Positions 43,012 through 52,174 are shown, counted from the first letter of the stretch. The stretch is DNA of 64,000 nucleotides from VFJJ01 sp031362415 (GCA_031362415.1 JANLSK010000006.1:62001-126000); one strand, 5' to 3'. The notes: a model not told the origin generated them from the letters alone. Numbers and translations: made by a program.

Positions 43012-43452
43012 TCAGCGAAGCTTGAGCTGACGCGAGCACGAGCTCCACTGACGCCATCCGCCGCTGTCGAGGATCCGGCGGGCGACGACGATCTGCTGCT
43101 CGCGCGTGGCTTGGCTGGGCAGAGCCGCGAACTCGGTTCCGCCGTGTCTGCGCCAGGTGCCGCGCATGATCTGCAGCCCTCCGCCGTAGCGCTGACCCTG
43201 GATGTGCCAGCGCTGCCCCGACTCGCACTGGGCCATGGCGTCCCAGATGGGCCAGTCGAGCGCAGGGGCGAGGCGCTCGTCGAACAGTGCGACCGTCACG
43301 ACGACAGCCTCGGGCTCGACGGGGGCCGGAAGCGGGGCCGGAAGCGGGGCGGGTGGGACCTCTTGGGCGCTCGCGAGAGTGGCGGAACCGACCACCGCGA
43401 GCAGCGTCACGACCGGCAACAGCAAGGCAGACACAGCACAACGAACGCGCAC
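43012..43452 (-). CDS. Secreted Rpf-like/transglycosylase-like protein
   Basis: 146 residues from GTG 43452; GAGGAG lies 7 bases upstream. A signal peptide (LLLPVVTLLAVVGSATLASA) leads to a Pro/Ala linker (PAPLPAPLPAPVEPE, built of 12-base repeats) and an Rpf-type lysozyme-like domain: WDAMAQCESGQRWHIQGQRY with catalytic Glu77, then GGLQIMRGTWRRHGG and the terminal WRQWSSC. Rpf proteins cut peptidoglycan and promote growth or resuscitation. Missing here are LysM or other anchors. The small size and Cys76/C-terminal Cys pair (likely disulfide) are normal. Confidence 0.93.
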   Translation of the reverse strand: MRVRCAVSALLLPVVTLLAVVGSATLASAQEVPPAPLPAPLPAPVEPEAVVVTVALFDERLAPALDWPIWDAMAQCESGQRWHIQGQRYGGGLQIMRGTWRRHGGTEFAALPSQATREQQIVVARRILDSGGWRQWSSCSRQLKLR

Positions 43453-43858
43453 AGGCAAGCTCCTCGGCTTGAGAGACAGGTGACCGCCACCGGAACAGGC
43501 TCGGCGGCTGCCGCATCGAATCGACGCGAGGGCTGCTCAGAGCGTTCGGCATGAGCGAACGGCCACTCCACTCGCCGACGTTCGGGCCAGGCACAAGTGG
43601 AGCACCTCGACCGTAGTCGGGCGAGCTGGCACGTTTGTGCGATGGCCACTGTGACATCGGTCATGCAGCCATCGGTCATGGACAGGGTCGACTCCGCCCG
43701 GACGACTCGCGTCAACGCACGGCTCGCCACGCCAGAACGCAGCGTTGCAGCCGATCGACAGGGCACCCGAACGCCATGGAACCGACCGAAACGGCAAGGC
43801 GTGCATGATGATCCGGACTCTGTGCGGCCGGCTGTTTCGCGGTGCTAGACCTCCAGGT
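43453..43858. other. Gene-free stretch with a direct repeat
   Basis: No convincing reading frame. It contains CATCGGTCATG at 43655-43665 and again at 43670-43680 (15-base spacing), a possible operator for the divergent genes. I searched the upstream part for the c-di-AMP riboswitch often found before rpf genes and found no match. Confidence 0.4.
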
Positions 43859-44428
43859 ATGCCGGTCTGGTTCGATGATGCCGAGTACGCCGTGGTCGAA
43901 GCGGCCGTCGAGCGGCTCATCCCCCACGTCGAGGGTCGAGGCCCCGGGGCCCGACAAGCCGGAGTCGTCGACTACATCGACTCCACGCTCGGCGCGTTCA
44001 GCTTCACCCCTCCACGGATCTGGGCCGGCGGCCCGTTCTCGGGTCGCTTCGGAGGCGACGCGAGCTTCGGCGACTGGGAACCCTTGTCCCGCTTGGCCGA
44101 GCTGGCCTGGCGGATTCGTATCGAAGGGTCGCAGGGTCGGCCCGAGCGGGAGTTCAACGGACCGGTGAGAGGTTGGCAGGACGAGTACCGCGACGGCATT
44201 GACGCGCTCGGCGCCGACTTCGCGCAGGTCGACGCCGACGAACAGGACGTACGTCTCGCAGCCGCGCCCGAGGGCTTTCGCGCGCTCGTGCACCAGCACG
44301 CCTGCGAAGGGATGTATGGCGCGCCCGAGTACGGCGGCAACCGCGCCCGCAGCGTCTGGTTGGCGATCGACTATCTCGGCGACGTGCAACCCCGAGGCTT
44401 CACCGACCATGAGGTGAGCGAACCATGA
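43859..44428 (+). CDS. Gluconate 2-dehydrogenase subunit 3-type protein
   Basis: 189 residues from ATG 43859; the longer frame to 43745 would add an unrelated stretch. The Pfam-like core FDDAEYAVVEAAVERLIPHV, ARQAGVVDYIDSTLGAFSF and DEQDVRLAAAPEGFRALVHQ is that of the small (gamma) subunit that accompanies flavoprotein gluconate/sugar dehydrogenases. The family usually has a Tat signal; here none is seen. It overlaps functionally and positionally with the GMC gene starting 14 bases downstream, so the two form one enzyme. Confidence 0.86.
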   Translation: MPVWFDDAEYAVVEAAVERLIPHVEGRGPGARQAGVVDYIDSTLGAFSFTPPRIWAGGPFSGRFGGDASFGDWEPLSRLAELAWRIRIEGSQGRPEREFNGPVRGWQDEYRDGIDALGADFAQVDADEQDVRLAAAPEGFRALVHQHACEGMYGAPEYGGNRARSVWLAIDYLGDVQPRGFTDHEVSEP

Positions 44429-44441
44429 GCGAGCCGCAGGC

Positions 44442-46184
44442 ATGAGCGGTCCCGATCGCAGCCGAGCCACCGACTGCGATGTCGTGGTCGTGGGCTCCGG
44501 ACCCGGAGGCGCCACCGCGGCCGAGGTGCTGGCGACGGCCGGATGGAACGTGGTCGTGCTGGAGAAGGGCCGCAACCTCCTCATCGACACCGATCCGCCA
44601 TACGCCCCAAGGGATCGCTTCGCCAACGACGAGATCAAGAACCTCTTCCGGCACTACTACGGCCCCGATCCGCTCCTCGAGCCCAAGTCCTTCCGCCGCA
44701 ACGCATCCGACGGGGCCCGCCTGTTCAGCGGCGAGGTCAACACGATGCCGTCGATGGTGGGCGGGGCCGGGCCCCACGCCGACGCCAAGCTCCCGCGCTT
44801 TCGGGAGATCGACTTCCGGCTGCGCTCCGAGATGGGGCCCATCGACGGCGCCGACGTCGAGGACTGGCCCCTCGACTACGCCGACCTCGAGCCCTGGTAT
44901 GCGCAAGCCGAGCGCGATGTCGGAACCGCCGGCGACCACACCGCGAACCCATACGCGGCTTGGCGTTCGGGTCCGTACCCCATGCCGCCGGGGCCCGACA
45001 TGTACGGCGCCGTGCTCTCGTCGGAAGCGGCGACCCGCCACGGCTTCCATCCGTACCGGGCCCCGTCAGGCGTCAACAGCGTTCCCTGGGGCGGACGGCC
45101 GGCCTGCAACAATTGCGGTTTCTGCATGATGGGCTGCCCGATCCACGCCAAGGGCGATCCGATCGCCATGCTCCAGCAAGCGCTGCTCACCGGCCGCTGC
45201 GAGATCCGCTCCGAGTGCGTGGTTACCGAGATCGTCGCCGATCCCTTGCGGCACAAAGCTCTTGGGGTTCGCTATGTCGATCTCGACGGCCGCCTGCGCG
45301 AGCTGTCTGCGGGCCACGTGGTCGTGGCCGGCGGGGCGTTTGAAACGGCCCGGCTCATGTTGCGCAGCGGCGACATCACGGCCGGCGGCTTGGGGAACTC
45401 GTCGGGACTGCTCGGGCGCTTCTTGATGTTCCACTTCCAGACCTATGCGATCGGAACGTTCCCGTTCCGCCTCCATGGCCATCGGGGACGTGCGGTCAGT
45501 CATCTGATGGACGACCTGATGGTGCCATCGACGGCCGATCTCGAAGCGGCCCGTTCCGTCGATCTCCCATGGTTTCGCGGCGGGGTCGTCGAGCACGGAG
45601 CGGCCGGGGGACCGATCCAGGAGGCGATCCATTACCCCAGCGGTGCCCCGCACACCGCGCTCATGGCCGACTCGCCGATGCGAGATCGGGCGTGGGTCTT
45701 CACGGTGCAGGGGGAGGATCTCCCGCAGTGGGCCAACACCGTCGACCTCGACCCGGCAGTTCGCGATGTGCATGGCCTCGCCGCCGGACGGGTCACGTAC
45801 GAGCCGCACCGCCACGAGATCGAAGCGGCCAAGCACTGGGCTCCCCAGCTCGAGGCTGTGCTACGCGACATGGGAGCCGTCCACACCTTCTGGACGACCT
45901 CGCCCTCGGCCGGTATCGGTTCGTTCGCCGAGCGGACCCCACCTGTCGAGCGGTACGCCCCCACGTCGAAGCACTGGATGGGCACCTGCCGCATGGGCGA
46001 CGACGCTCGCACGAGCGTGGTCGACGGGCACGGGCGCTTCCACGACCTCGACAACGTGATCTGCGCCGACTCGTCGGTCTTCACCACCTCGGCCGGCTAC
46101 AACCCCACCCTCACCCTCATCGCTCTCGCCGCCCGAGCCGCGTCGGCGATGGCCGGCCGCCCGGCTCCGGCACCGTCAGCGTGA
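44442..46184 (+). CDS. GMC-family flavoprotein dehydrogenase
   Basis: 580 residues. FAD-binding VVVVGSGPGGATAAEVLATA at the N-terminus and the C-terminal GMC signature HWMGTCRMGDD with the catalytic His, then SAGYNPTLTLIALAARAASA. It matches the catalytic subunit of gluconate 2-dehydrogenase-like sugar dehydrogenases. Near residue 222 the cluster CNNCGFCMMGC is a ferredoxin-like cysteine motif, not needed for FAD. Partner of the preceding subunit-3 protein. No signal peptide; its electron acceptor is unknown. ATG 44442 follows the partner stop by 14 bases. Confidence 0.93.
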   Translation: MSGPDRSRATDCDVVVVGSGPGGATAAEVLATAGWNVVVLEKGRNLLIDTDPPYAPRDRFANDEIKNLFRHYYGPDPLLEPKSFRRNASDGARLFSGEVNTMPSMVGGAGPHADAKLPRFREIDFRLRSEMGPIDGADVEDWPLDYADLEPWYAQAERDVGTAGDHTANPYAAWRSGPYPMPPGPDMYGAVLSSEAATRHGFHPYRAPSGVNSVPWGGRPACNNCGFCMMGCPIHAKGDPIAMLQQALLTGRCEIRSECVVTEIVADPLRHKALGVRYVDLDGRLRELSAGHVVVAGGAFETARLMLRSGDITAGGLGNSSGLLGRFLMFHFQTYAIGTFPFRLHGHRGRAVSHLMDDLMVPSTADLEAARSVDLPWFRGGVVEHGAAGGPIQEAIHYPSGAPHTALMADSPMRDRAWVFTVQGEDLPQWANTVDLDPAVRDVHGLAAGRVTYEPHRHEIEAAKHWAPQLEAVLRDMGAVHTFWTTSPSAGIGSFAERTPPVERYAPTSKHWMGTCRMGDDARTSVVDGHGRFHDLDNVICADSSVFTTSAGYNPTLTLIALAARAASAMAGRPAPAPSA

Positions 46185-47036
46185 CGGCGGCCATCCGGGA
46201 ACGAGGCCGAGCTTCTTGCACAGACGTTGGGCATTGACGATCGTGCCGGCGTGCTCGTCGGCCTCGGGAGCCGATGCCAGCCAGCCGACCACCTCGCCGG
46301 GCACCTCGGCGGGCGCGCCCCGAAAGCCCGCGTCGATGAACTGCTGCGCGCTGCCCGTCGCCCTGGCCTTCTCCGTGATCACGAACCCCGGGTCGACGTT
46401 GAAGGCGCGCACACCACGGGCGAAGAACTCGACGTGGAGGGTGCCCGCGAGGCGACCGAACGCCGCCTTCGAGGCCGCGTAGCCGACGCCCCATCCCCCG
46501 GCTCCGGCGGGGGCCACCGGATCGTCGTACGCCGAGGCCGACGTCATGTTGATGATGTGGCCCCGACCCCGCTCGAGCATCTGCGGGATCACGAGCTGGG
46601 TGAGGAGGAGCTGGTTCACGTAGTTCCCCGTGATGATCTTCTCGGCCATGTCGAGCTGGAGGTCGAGGAACCGGTCGAGCGTTCCCGGGCCCTGATAGAT
46701 GCCGTTGTTGAACAGCACGTCGATGCGACCCCAGGTGTCGATCGTCTGCTGGTAGGCCATCCCGATCGACACCCGGTCGGTGATGTCGAGCCGGATGGCC
46801 AGAGCCTGGCGGCCCAGCGCCTCGATCTCGGCGACGGTCGTCTCGAGGCTGCCCGGTATCGCCATGGCGCTCTCGGTATCCCTGATCGAGCTCGGCGCGG
46901 CGCGGCCGTCACCCTCGCGCACGGTCCGAGCCGTGCAGACCACGTCGTAGCCCGCTCGGGCCAACGCCAGAGCGCCGCAGCGCCCGATACCCCGGCTGGC
47001 CCCGGTGACGAACGCAACCGGCGTTGATCGAAGCAT
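46176..47036 (-). CDS. Short-chain dehydrogenase/reductase
   Basis: 286 residues from ATG 47036; GAGGAG lies 6 bases upstream. Glycine motif TGASRGIGR at residues 10-18, NNG motif in VLFNNGIYQG, and the catalytic Ser-Tyr-Lys trio MTSASAYDD ... VGYAASKAAFG. NAD(P)-dependent reductase; substrate unclear. Convergent with the GMC gene, overlapping by 9 bases at the stop codons. Confidence 0.93.
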   Translation of the reverse strand: MLRSTPVAFVTGASRGIGRCGALALARAGYDVVCTARTVREGDGRAAPSSIRDTESAMAIPGSLETTVAEIEALGRQALAIRLDITDRVSIGMAYQQTIDTWGRIDVLFNNGIYQGPGTLDRFLDLQLDMAEKIITGNYVNQLLLTQLVIPQMLERGRGHIINMTSASAYDDPVAPAGAGGWGVGYAASKAAFGRLAGTLHVEFFARGVRAFNVDPGFVITEKARATGSAQQFIDAGFRGAPAEVPGEVVGWLASAPEADEHAGTIVNAQRLCKKLGLVPGWPPSR

Positions 47037-47070
47037 GGGCTCTCCTCGAGACGGTGGGCGACGGTACTCG

Positions 47071-47117
47071 TTCTTTGCGTCTGCGGTCATCGCCGGCGCG
47101 GTCCTGGACGCAAAGAA
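47071..47117. terminator. Hairpin of the TTCTTTG family
   Basis: TTCTTTGCGTC (47071-47081) pairs with GACGCAAAGAA (47107-47117), with CGCCGGCG self-complementary in the middle. It lies 30 bases past the stop of the acyl-CoA dehydrogenase at 47147. Related to the hairpins at 58106 and 59181; no poly-T follows. Confidence 0.5.
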
Positions 47118-47146
47118 ACGACGTGAGCTCGGGCGATGTCGTGGGC

Positions 47147-48334
47147 TCAGCCCCGGGGCAGACCCAGGATGCGCTCGCCGATGATCGTGCGTTGAATCTC
47201 GTCGGTGCCGCCGGCGATGCTCGCCACCTTCGACCACAGCCATTGCCGTTGCCAGCGACCGTCGTCGGGGTTGCCGTCGGCCCCCGCCCACAGCGGGCCG
47301 GCTCGGCCGGGCACACGTAGGCCCGTCTCCGAGAGGTGCTGGGTCATGTGGGCCCAGTGCAGCTTGACCCAGCTCGACTCGGCGCCCGGCTCTCGCCCCC
47401 GACCCAGGCTCGACAGCGTCCGCAGGTTGTGCATGCGGAGCACCCGCAGCGCCACGAAGGCGTCGGCCAGGGCGTCGGCCACACCCACGTCGTCGAGGCG
47501 CCCGTTCGCTTCGGCCAGCGCGTAGAGCTCGTCGAGGAAGATCTCGTGCACGGCCTGCTCCTTGAACGGGAAGGCCGTCCCGCGCTCGTGGGCCAGCGTC
47601 GTCGTCGAGACCCGCCAGCCCTCGTGCAACTGGCCGATGAGCTGATCATCGGGGACGAACACCTCGTCGAGGAACACCTCGCAGAACTCTGACTCGCCGG
47701 TGGCCTGCACGAGCGGGCGCACGTCGACGCCGGGAGCCGTCATGTCGATGGCCAGGCAGCTGATACCTCGGTGCTTGCCGACATCGGGGTCGGTGCGGAA
47801 CAGGCCGAAACCCCAGGCGGCGAACTGGGCGTACGATGTCCAGACCTTCTGGCCCGTCACCAGCCAACCGCCGTCGACGCGATCGGCTCGTGTGCTGAGC
47901 GCAGCGAGGTCGGAGCCGGCGCCGGGCTCGGAGTAGAGCTGGCACCAGATCTCGCTTCCGTCGAGGATGGGCGCCAGCCATCGCCGCTTCTGCTCGTGGG
48001 TGCCGTGGGCCAAGATGGTGGGGCCGACGTTGTTGACGCCCACCCGGTTGACGGGCTGCACGGCGCGGGCCTTGGCGTACTCGACGTTGAAGATGGCCAC
48101 CTGGACCGGCGCCGCGCCCCGCCCGCCGTACTCGGCGGGCCAGTGGATGCCGACCCAGCGGTCGCGCGCCATCGTCGCCTGCCATTCCCGGCCCCACGCA
48201 ACCTCGGCCGCGGTGCGCTCGGGCGGAGCGAGCCGGGCCCAGTCGGCCAGCGGGGGCCGGCGTACGTTGGCCGCGAGCCAGGCGCGCACCTCCTCGGCGA
48301 ACGTCGACTCTTGTGACGAGTACGAGAGGTCCAT
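47147..48334 (-). CDS. Acyl-CoA dehydrogenase
   Basis: 395 residues from ATG 48334 (MDLSYSSQESTFAEEVRAWL); the frame to 48646 overlaps the acyl-CoA ligase and is discarded. Family blocks LYSEPGAGSDLAALSTRADR and TGQKVWTSYAQFAAWGFGLF plus the C-terminal AGGTDEIQRTIIGERILGLP. Oxidises an acyl-CoA. It lies 7 bases behind the acyl-CoA ligase in the same direction, so the ligase activates the acid and this enzyme starts its beta-oxidation. Confidence 0.95.
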   Translation of the reverse strand: MDLSYSSQESTFAEEVRAWLAANVRRPPLADWARLAPPERTAAEVAWGREWQATMARDRWVGIHWPAEYGGRGAAPVQVAIFNVEYAKARAVQPVNRVGVNNVGPTILAHGTHEQKRRWLAPILDGSEIWCQLYSEPGAGSDLAALSTRADRVDGGWLVTGQKVWTSYAQFAAWGFGLFRTDPDVGKHRGISCLAIDMTAPGVDVRPLVQATGESEFCEVFLDEVFVPDDQLIGQLHEGWRVSTTTLAHERGTAFPFKEQAVHEIFLDELYALAEANGRLDDVGVADALADAFVALRVLRMHNLRTLSSLGRGREPGAESSWVKLHWAHMTQHLSETGLRVPGRAGPLWAGADGNPDDGRWQRQWLWSKVASIAGGTDEIQRTIIGERILGLPRG

Positions 48335-48341
48335 GGTCGTC

Positions 48342-50177
48342 TCACAGCTCCCAGAAGCGCTCGCGCCCTGCGGCCTCGAACGCGATGCGCAGGCGGGCCT
48401 CGTCGGCAACGGTGAAGGGGCGAAAGACGTTCTCGCCGCGCAGCCGTACGAGGACGGGATCGCCGCCGCAGCGATCGGCTCGGAACTTCTGATGCTGCAA
48501 GGACCGCACGACCACCTTGTTGGTGCCCGTCGAAGGGAACGCGGTCGTGACGCGCACGTACCGGGGCCGCCATTTCGGCCCCAGCGACGGTTGGGCGTCG
48601 AGCCAAGCCGAGAAAGCGACCGGGTCGAAGGGCGGAGCGTCGTCACGGAGCAGGAGGCACGCCATCACCTGGTCGCCAGCGACGTCATCGGGCACCCCGT
48701 AGACCGCCGCCAGCGCCACGTCGGGATGAAGGCGCACCACCGCCTCGATCGGGCCGGCAGGGAAGTTCTCGCCGTCGACCCGGATCCACTCGGCCGAACG
48801 ACCCGCGAAATACAGGAACCCCGCCTCGTCGACATACCCCAGGTCGCCGCTCCAATACCAGCCCCTGCGAGTGAGCCGCTCCGTGGCCTCCCGGTTGTTG
48901 TAGTAGCCCTCGAAGGCGCCGGTGCCGCTGGTGTTGACGATCTCCCCGACGCACTGGGCTGCGTTCAGGAGACGGCCGACGGCGTCGATGCGGGCTCGGG
49001 GCAGCTCGGTCCCGTCGTCGGCGACGACCCGCACACCCGGTCCAGGAACGCCCAACGCGCTCGGCGGCACGTCGCCATCGCGGTTGACCGCGATCCCGCC
49101 CTCGGTGGCGCCGTACGTGTCGATGATGGCGACCCCGAAGCGGCGAGCCGCAGCCTCGACCACCTCGGATGCGCCCTCATTGCCGAACGCCACCCGCAAC
49201 GGGTTCTCGGCGTCGTCCGGGCGCTCGGGTGTGCCCAGCACGTACGACAGCGGCTTGCCGACGTAGTTGAAATAGGTCGAGCCGAAGTGCCGGATGTCGG
49301 CCAGCCACCGCGACGCGCTGAAGCGACGGGCCAAGCCGACGCCAGCCCCGTTGACGAGCGCCGGCGCCCATCCGACCATGAGCGCGTTGGAGTGGAACAA
49401 CGGCATGCAGAGATAGCCCGTGTCGTCGCCCGTGAGGTCCATGATCATCCCCATGCGATTCCCGGTGACCAGGAAACGTCGCTGGGTACAGATCACGGCC
49501 TTGGGCGCGTCGCTCGTCCCCGATGTGAAGATCAACGCCCAGATGGTGTCGGCAGGGGGATCGAGACCGGGATCGGTGGCCGGCTGCTGGGGCAATGCCG
49601 CGGCGAGCGACCGGTGGCCCATGCCGTTTTCCGCTGCGGCTCCGGCGACCTCGCCGATGGCGTCGACATCGGAGAACCGGTCATCGGAGACGCTGTTCTC
49701 GGAGAACCGGTCGAGGAGGTAGACCCCGCCGGTGAGCGCCCCGAGATCGGCACCGGCGAGGAGGGCCAGGTGCTGAGGCTCCACGAGCAGCGCCAGGCAG
49801 TCGGTGTGAGCCAGGTCGCGAGCGAGGTGCTCGCCCCGGCGTGTGGGGTTCAAGCCCACGATCGCCGCTCCCGCCAAGGCCGCCCCGCCGAAGGCGAACA
49901 GATAGTCGGGAGTGTTGTCGGAGAGGATCGCCACGTGGAACGACCGCTCCCCAGCGGGATCAGCAGCCCTGCGCCACCCCAGGAACAAATGAGCGAACCG
50001 GCAGGACTCCTCGAAGAACTCGGCGTGGGTCCACGTTTGCGCTCCGAAGCGCAGATGCACCCGGGTAGCGATGCCCGGATCACCAGTAGCGATGCCCGGA
50101 TCACCAAACGGCCCTTGGGTGAGAGGGTTACGACCTGCGTTTCGCCTCAGCAGCGCAGCCGCGTTGGGCGCCACCAT
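48342..50177 (-). CDS. Fatty-acid-type AMP-dependent acyl-CoA ligase
   Basis: About 611 residues from ATG 50177 (MVAPNAAALLRRNAGRNP, GGGAAGG just upstream); the frame begins at 50243 (ATG), which is the alternative. AMP-binding P-loop IFTSGTSDAPKAV, adenine/gate segments YGATEGGIAVN and DLGYVDEAGFLYFAGRSAEW, and the C-terminal Lys in SLGPKWRPRYVRV-TGTNKVV. It activates a carboxylic acid to its CoA thioester. Two in-frame duplications (GDPGIATGDPGIAT and a DRFSENSVSDDRFS stretch) are visible in the DNA. Confidence 0.92.
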   Translation of the reverse strand: MVAPNAAALLRRNAGRNPLTQGPFGDPGIATGDPGIATRVHLRFGAQTWTHAEFFEESCRFAHLFLGWRRAADPAGERSFHVAILSDNTPDYLFAFGGAALAGAAIVGLNPTRRGEHLARDLAHTDCLALLVEPQHLALLAGADLGALTGGVYLLDRFSENSVSDDRFSDVDAIGEVAGAAAENGMGHRSLAAALPQQPATDPGLDPPADTIWALIFTSGTSDAPKAVICTQRRFLVTGNRMGMIMDLTGDDTGYLCMPLFHSNALMVGWAPALVNGAGVGLARRFSASRWLADIRHFGSTYFNYVGKPLSYVLGTPERPDDAENPLRVAFGNEGASEVVEAAARRFGVAIIDTYGATEGGIAVNRDGDVPPSALGVPGPGVRVVADDGTELPRARIDAVGRLLNAAQCVGEIVNTSGTGAFEGYYNNREATERLTRRGWYWSGDLGYVDEAGFLYFAGRSAEWIRVDGENFPAGPIEAVVRLHPDVALAAVYGVPDDVAGDQVMACLLLRDDAPPFDPVAFSAWLDAQPSLGPKWRPRYVRVTTAFPSTGTNKVVVRSLQHQKFRADRCGGDPVLVRLRGENVFRPFTVADEARLRIAFEAAGRERFWEL

Positions 50178-50355
50178 CGGCGCCTTCCCGGGGAGGGGAA
50201 TCTCACGCGTGGGCCCCGGGCCGATTCCTGACATCGGCGTCATCGTAGGCCGCGCAGCGAAGCGCCGACCAGGAACGATGTGGCGGCCATGGTCACCACG
50301 ACACAGTCCTGGTCGGGCACTTCGTGGGGCGGTGGGGTGGGGTCGAACCGACGGG

Positions 50356-50529
50356 CTAGCCTTTGCGGTTGAGCTTGTCCTTGACCGCGTCGACCACGTC
50401 GGAGACCTTGTCCTTGACCTTGGCCCCGGCCCGATCGGCCTTGCCTTCGCGCTCGAGATCCTTGTTGTCGGTCGCCGCTCCCAGGCCCTCTTTCACGCGG
50501 CCCTTCATGTCGTCCATCTTCTCGCCCAT
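50356..50529 (-). CDS. CsbD family stress protein
   Basis: 57 residues from ATG 50529 (MGEKMDDMKGRVKEGLGA) with GGAGGAG 7 bases upstream. CsbD proteins are small, Lys/Asp-rich, probably disordered and induced under general stress. ADRAGAKVKDKVSDVVDAVK is a typical CsbD repeat. The longer frame to 50607 lacks homology. Upstream of the acyl-CoA ligase in the same direction. Confidence 0.9.
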   Translation of the reverse strand: MGEKMDDMKGRVKEGLGAATDNKDLEREGKADRAGAKVKDKVSDVVDAVKDKLNRKG

Positions 50530-50676
50530 GGAACTCCTCCGTGTCGGGCACCGCAGTGCCGATGCCTCCCCGGTTCGTTCGGGAAGCCTCGCCGAACTCA
50601 TGCCCAACGAGCACTTGGGGTAAACGGCAGCACACCGACGGGCGGTGGAGCCGACGGGAAGTGGAGCCGACAGCGT

Positions 50677-51579
50677 TCAGGAGCGAACCGGCGACTGCGC
50701 CAGTCCGCCGGGCATCACCATGCCCACCGGTTGCAGATGCTGGCCCAACGTGGCGTCGAAGGCGTCGGCCACTTGAGACGGTGTCCACCCGCCGTCGCGG
50801 TACATCCACGAGATCTGGCGCGGGGTCTGGAAGAGCGTGAACGAGTACTCGGTGCGGCCGAAGATCTGGCCGTTCACGTGACTCGCACGCTCAGATGCCA
50901 AGAAGGCCACGAGCGGGGCGTTGAGCGACGGGTCGAGGTGCGCCGGCGGTTCCACGTCGCCCATGAGTCCCATGGTCATCCGGGTCGCGCCGGCGGGGGC
51001 CATGGCGTTCACGGTCACGCCGTAGCGACCGAGCTCGAGCGCCCAGACGAAGGTCATGCCCATCAGGCCGGCCTTGGCCGCGCCGTAGTTCGTCTGGCCG
51101 AAGTTGCCCCGGAGCCCCGCCGACGACGTGATGTTGATGATCCGGCCATAGCCGGCATCCTTCATGAGCGGCGCCGCGTGACGCGAGCAGTTGAACGCGC
51201 CCTTGAGATGCACACCGATGACGGCGTCGAAATCGGCCTCGTCCATCTTCACGAGGCTCTTGTCGCGCACGATGCCCGCGTTGTTGACGAGGATGTCGAC
51301 CGTCCCGAAGGTATCGACCGCGGCCTGCACGATACGCCCGGCCCCGGCGAAGTCGGCGACAGAGTCGTGGTTGGCGACCGCTCGGCCACCAGCGGCCTCG
51401 ATCTCGGCGACGACCTGGGAGGCCGGATCCTCGGCCTGCTCGCTGGTCCCGTCGAGGCGGGCACCGAGGTCGTTGACGACAACGGCGGCTCCCTCACTCG
51501 CCAGGCACAGGGCGAACCCTCGGCCGATCCCCCGTCCAGCTCCGGTGACGATGGCGACGCGTCCGTCGAGCATTCCCAC
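50677..51579 (-). CDS. Short-chain dehydrogenase/reductase
   Basis: 300 residues from GTG 51579; GAGGAG is 6 bases upstream (ATG 51573 is 12 bases from it). Motifs: TGAGRGIGRG, NNAG in ILVNNAGIVRDKS, and Ser-Tyr-Lys in ITSSAGLRG ... TNYGAAKAG. The family includes 3-hydroxyacyl-CoA and alcohol dehydrogenases; the C-terminal 80 residues (WMYRDGGWTPSQVADAFDAT) occur in acyl-CoA-linked members such as the multifunctional-enzyme type, fitting the MaoC hydratase just upstream. Confidence 0.93.
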   Translation of the reverse strand: MGMLDGRVAIVTGAGRGIGRGFALCLASEGAAVVVNDLGARLDGTSEQAEDPASQVVAEIEAAGGRAVANHDSVADFAGAGRIVQAAVDTFGTVDILVNNAGIVRDKSLVKMDEADFDAVIGVHLKGAFNCSRHAAPLMKDAGYGRIINITSSAGLRGNFGQTNYGAAKAGLMGMTFVWALELGRYGVTVNAMAPAGATRMTMGLMGDVEPPAHLDPSLNAPLVAFLASERASHVNGQIFGRTEYSFTLFQTPRQISWMYRDGGWTPSQVADAFDATLGQHLQPVGMVMPGGLAQSPVRS

Positions 51580-51612
51580 GGTGTTCTCCTCGATGCTCCT
51601 GTGATGCTGCCT

Positions 51613-51669
51613 TGCGAAGTGCGACGTGCGATCTGCGAAGTGAAAGCGCCAAGCGCTATCTGCGAAGTG
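51613..51669. repeat. Three direct copies of TGCGAAGTG
   Basis: Copies at 51613-51621, 51634-51642 and 51661-51669, the latter two preceded by ATC. They sit in the 94-base gap between the MaoC gene and the SDR, both transcribed leftward, so they may be an operator for the SDR or an RNA-level element. Confidence 0.55.
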
Positions 51670-51673
51670 CGCG

Positions 51674-52084
51674 TCAGGCACCGGCGGCGGTCGCGGTGCC
51701 GGTCATCACGACCGAACCGTCCTGGCGGGTGGCCGTGAGTGCGAGATCGACCGTTCCCGCCGCGGGGTCGATGGCCGTGATGGAGGCGCTGAAGGTGAGG
51801 GTGTCGCCCGGCCAGACCTGCTTCGAGAATCGCACCCAGTAGGAGCGCATGGCCGTGGGGCCGAACCAGTCCTTGACGACCCGGGCCATGAGGCCGGCGG
51901 TGAGCATCCCGTGACCGAAGACCGACGGGTTGCCGGCCTTGGTGGCGATGGTGTCGTCGTGGTGCATGGGGTTGAAGTCGCCCGAAGCTCCGGCGTAACG
52001 GACGAAGTGCGTCCGGGTCAGGTTCTCGACCACGAGCTCGGGGGCCGAGTCGCCCACGTTCAGATCGGCGATTCGCGGGGCCAT
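51674..52084 (-). CDS. MaoC-like dehydratase
   Basis: 136 residues from ATG 52084, with GAGGAG 9 bases upstream. Hot-dog fold hydratase: the active-site Asp/His motif is FVRYAGASGDFNPMHHDDTI, followed by GHGMLTAGLMARVV. Probably hydrates an enoyl-CoA with R stereochemistry. A longer frame to 52495 is spurious. It shares a divergent promoter with the TetR gene and is followed by an SDR, making an (R)-specific hydratase/dehydrogenase pair. Confidence 0.92.
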   Translation of the reverse strand: MAPRIADLNVGDSAPELVVENLTRTHFVRYAGASGDFNPMHHDDTIATKAGNPSVFGHGMLTAGLMARVVKDWFGPTAMRSYWVRFSKQVWPGDTLTFSASITAIDPAAGTVDLALTATRQDGSVVMTGTATAAGA

Positions 52085-52137
52085 GGGGCGCTCTCCTCGG
52101 GTTGGGACCAGTTGTCGGCCGTTCGGTTCGACGAAGT

Positions 52138-52167
52138 CTGACACCAACGTCGGAAAAGTTCTACCCT
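52138..52167 (+). promoter_or_regulatory. Candidate promoter of the TetR gene
   Basis: CTGACA at 52138-52143 and TACCCT at 52162-52167, spacer 18. The predicted transcription start (about 52174) is one base before ATG 52175, so a leaderless transcript is likely. The region is shared with the divergent MaoC gene and probably holds the TetR operator. Confidence 0.4.
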
Positions 52168-52174
52168 GCCGCCG

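Noticed and set aside
43453..43620. Possible c-di-AMP riboswitch before the Rpf gene
   Set aside because: Such riboswitches are common before rpf genes, but I could not find the conserved core sequences on the minus strand here.
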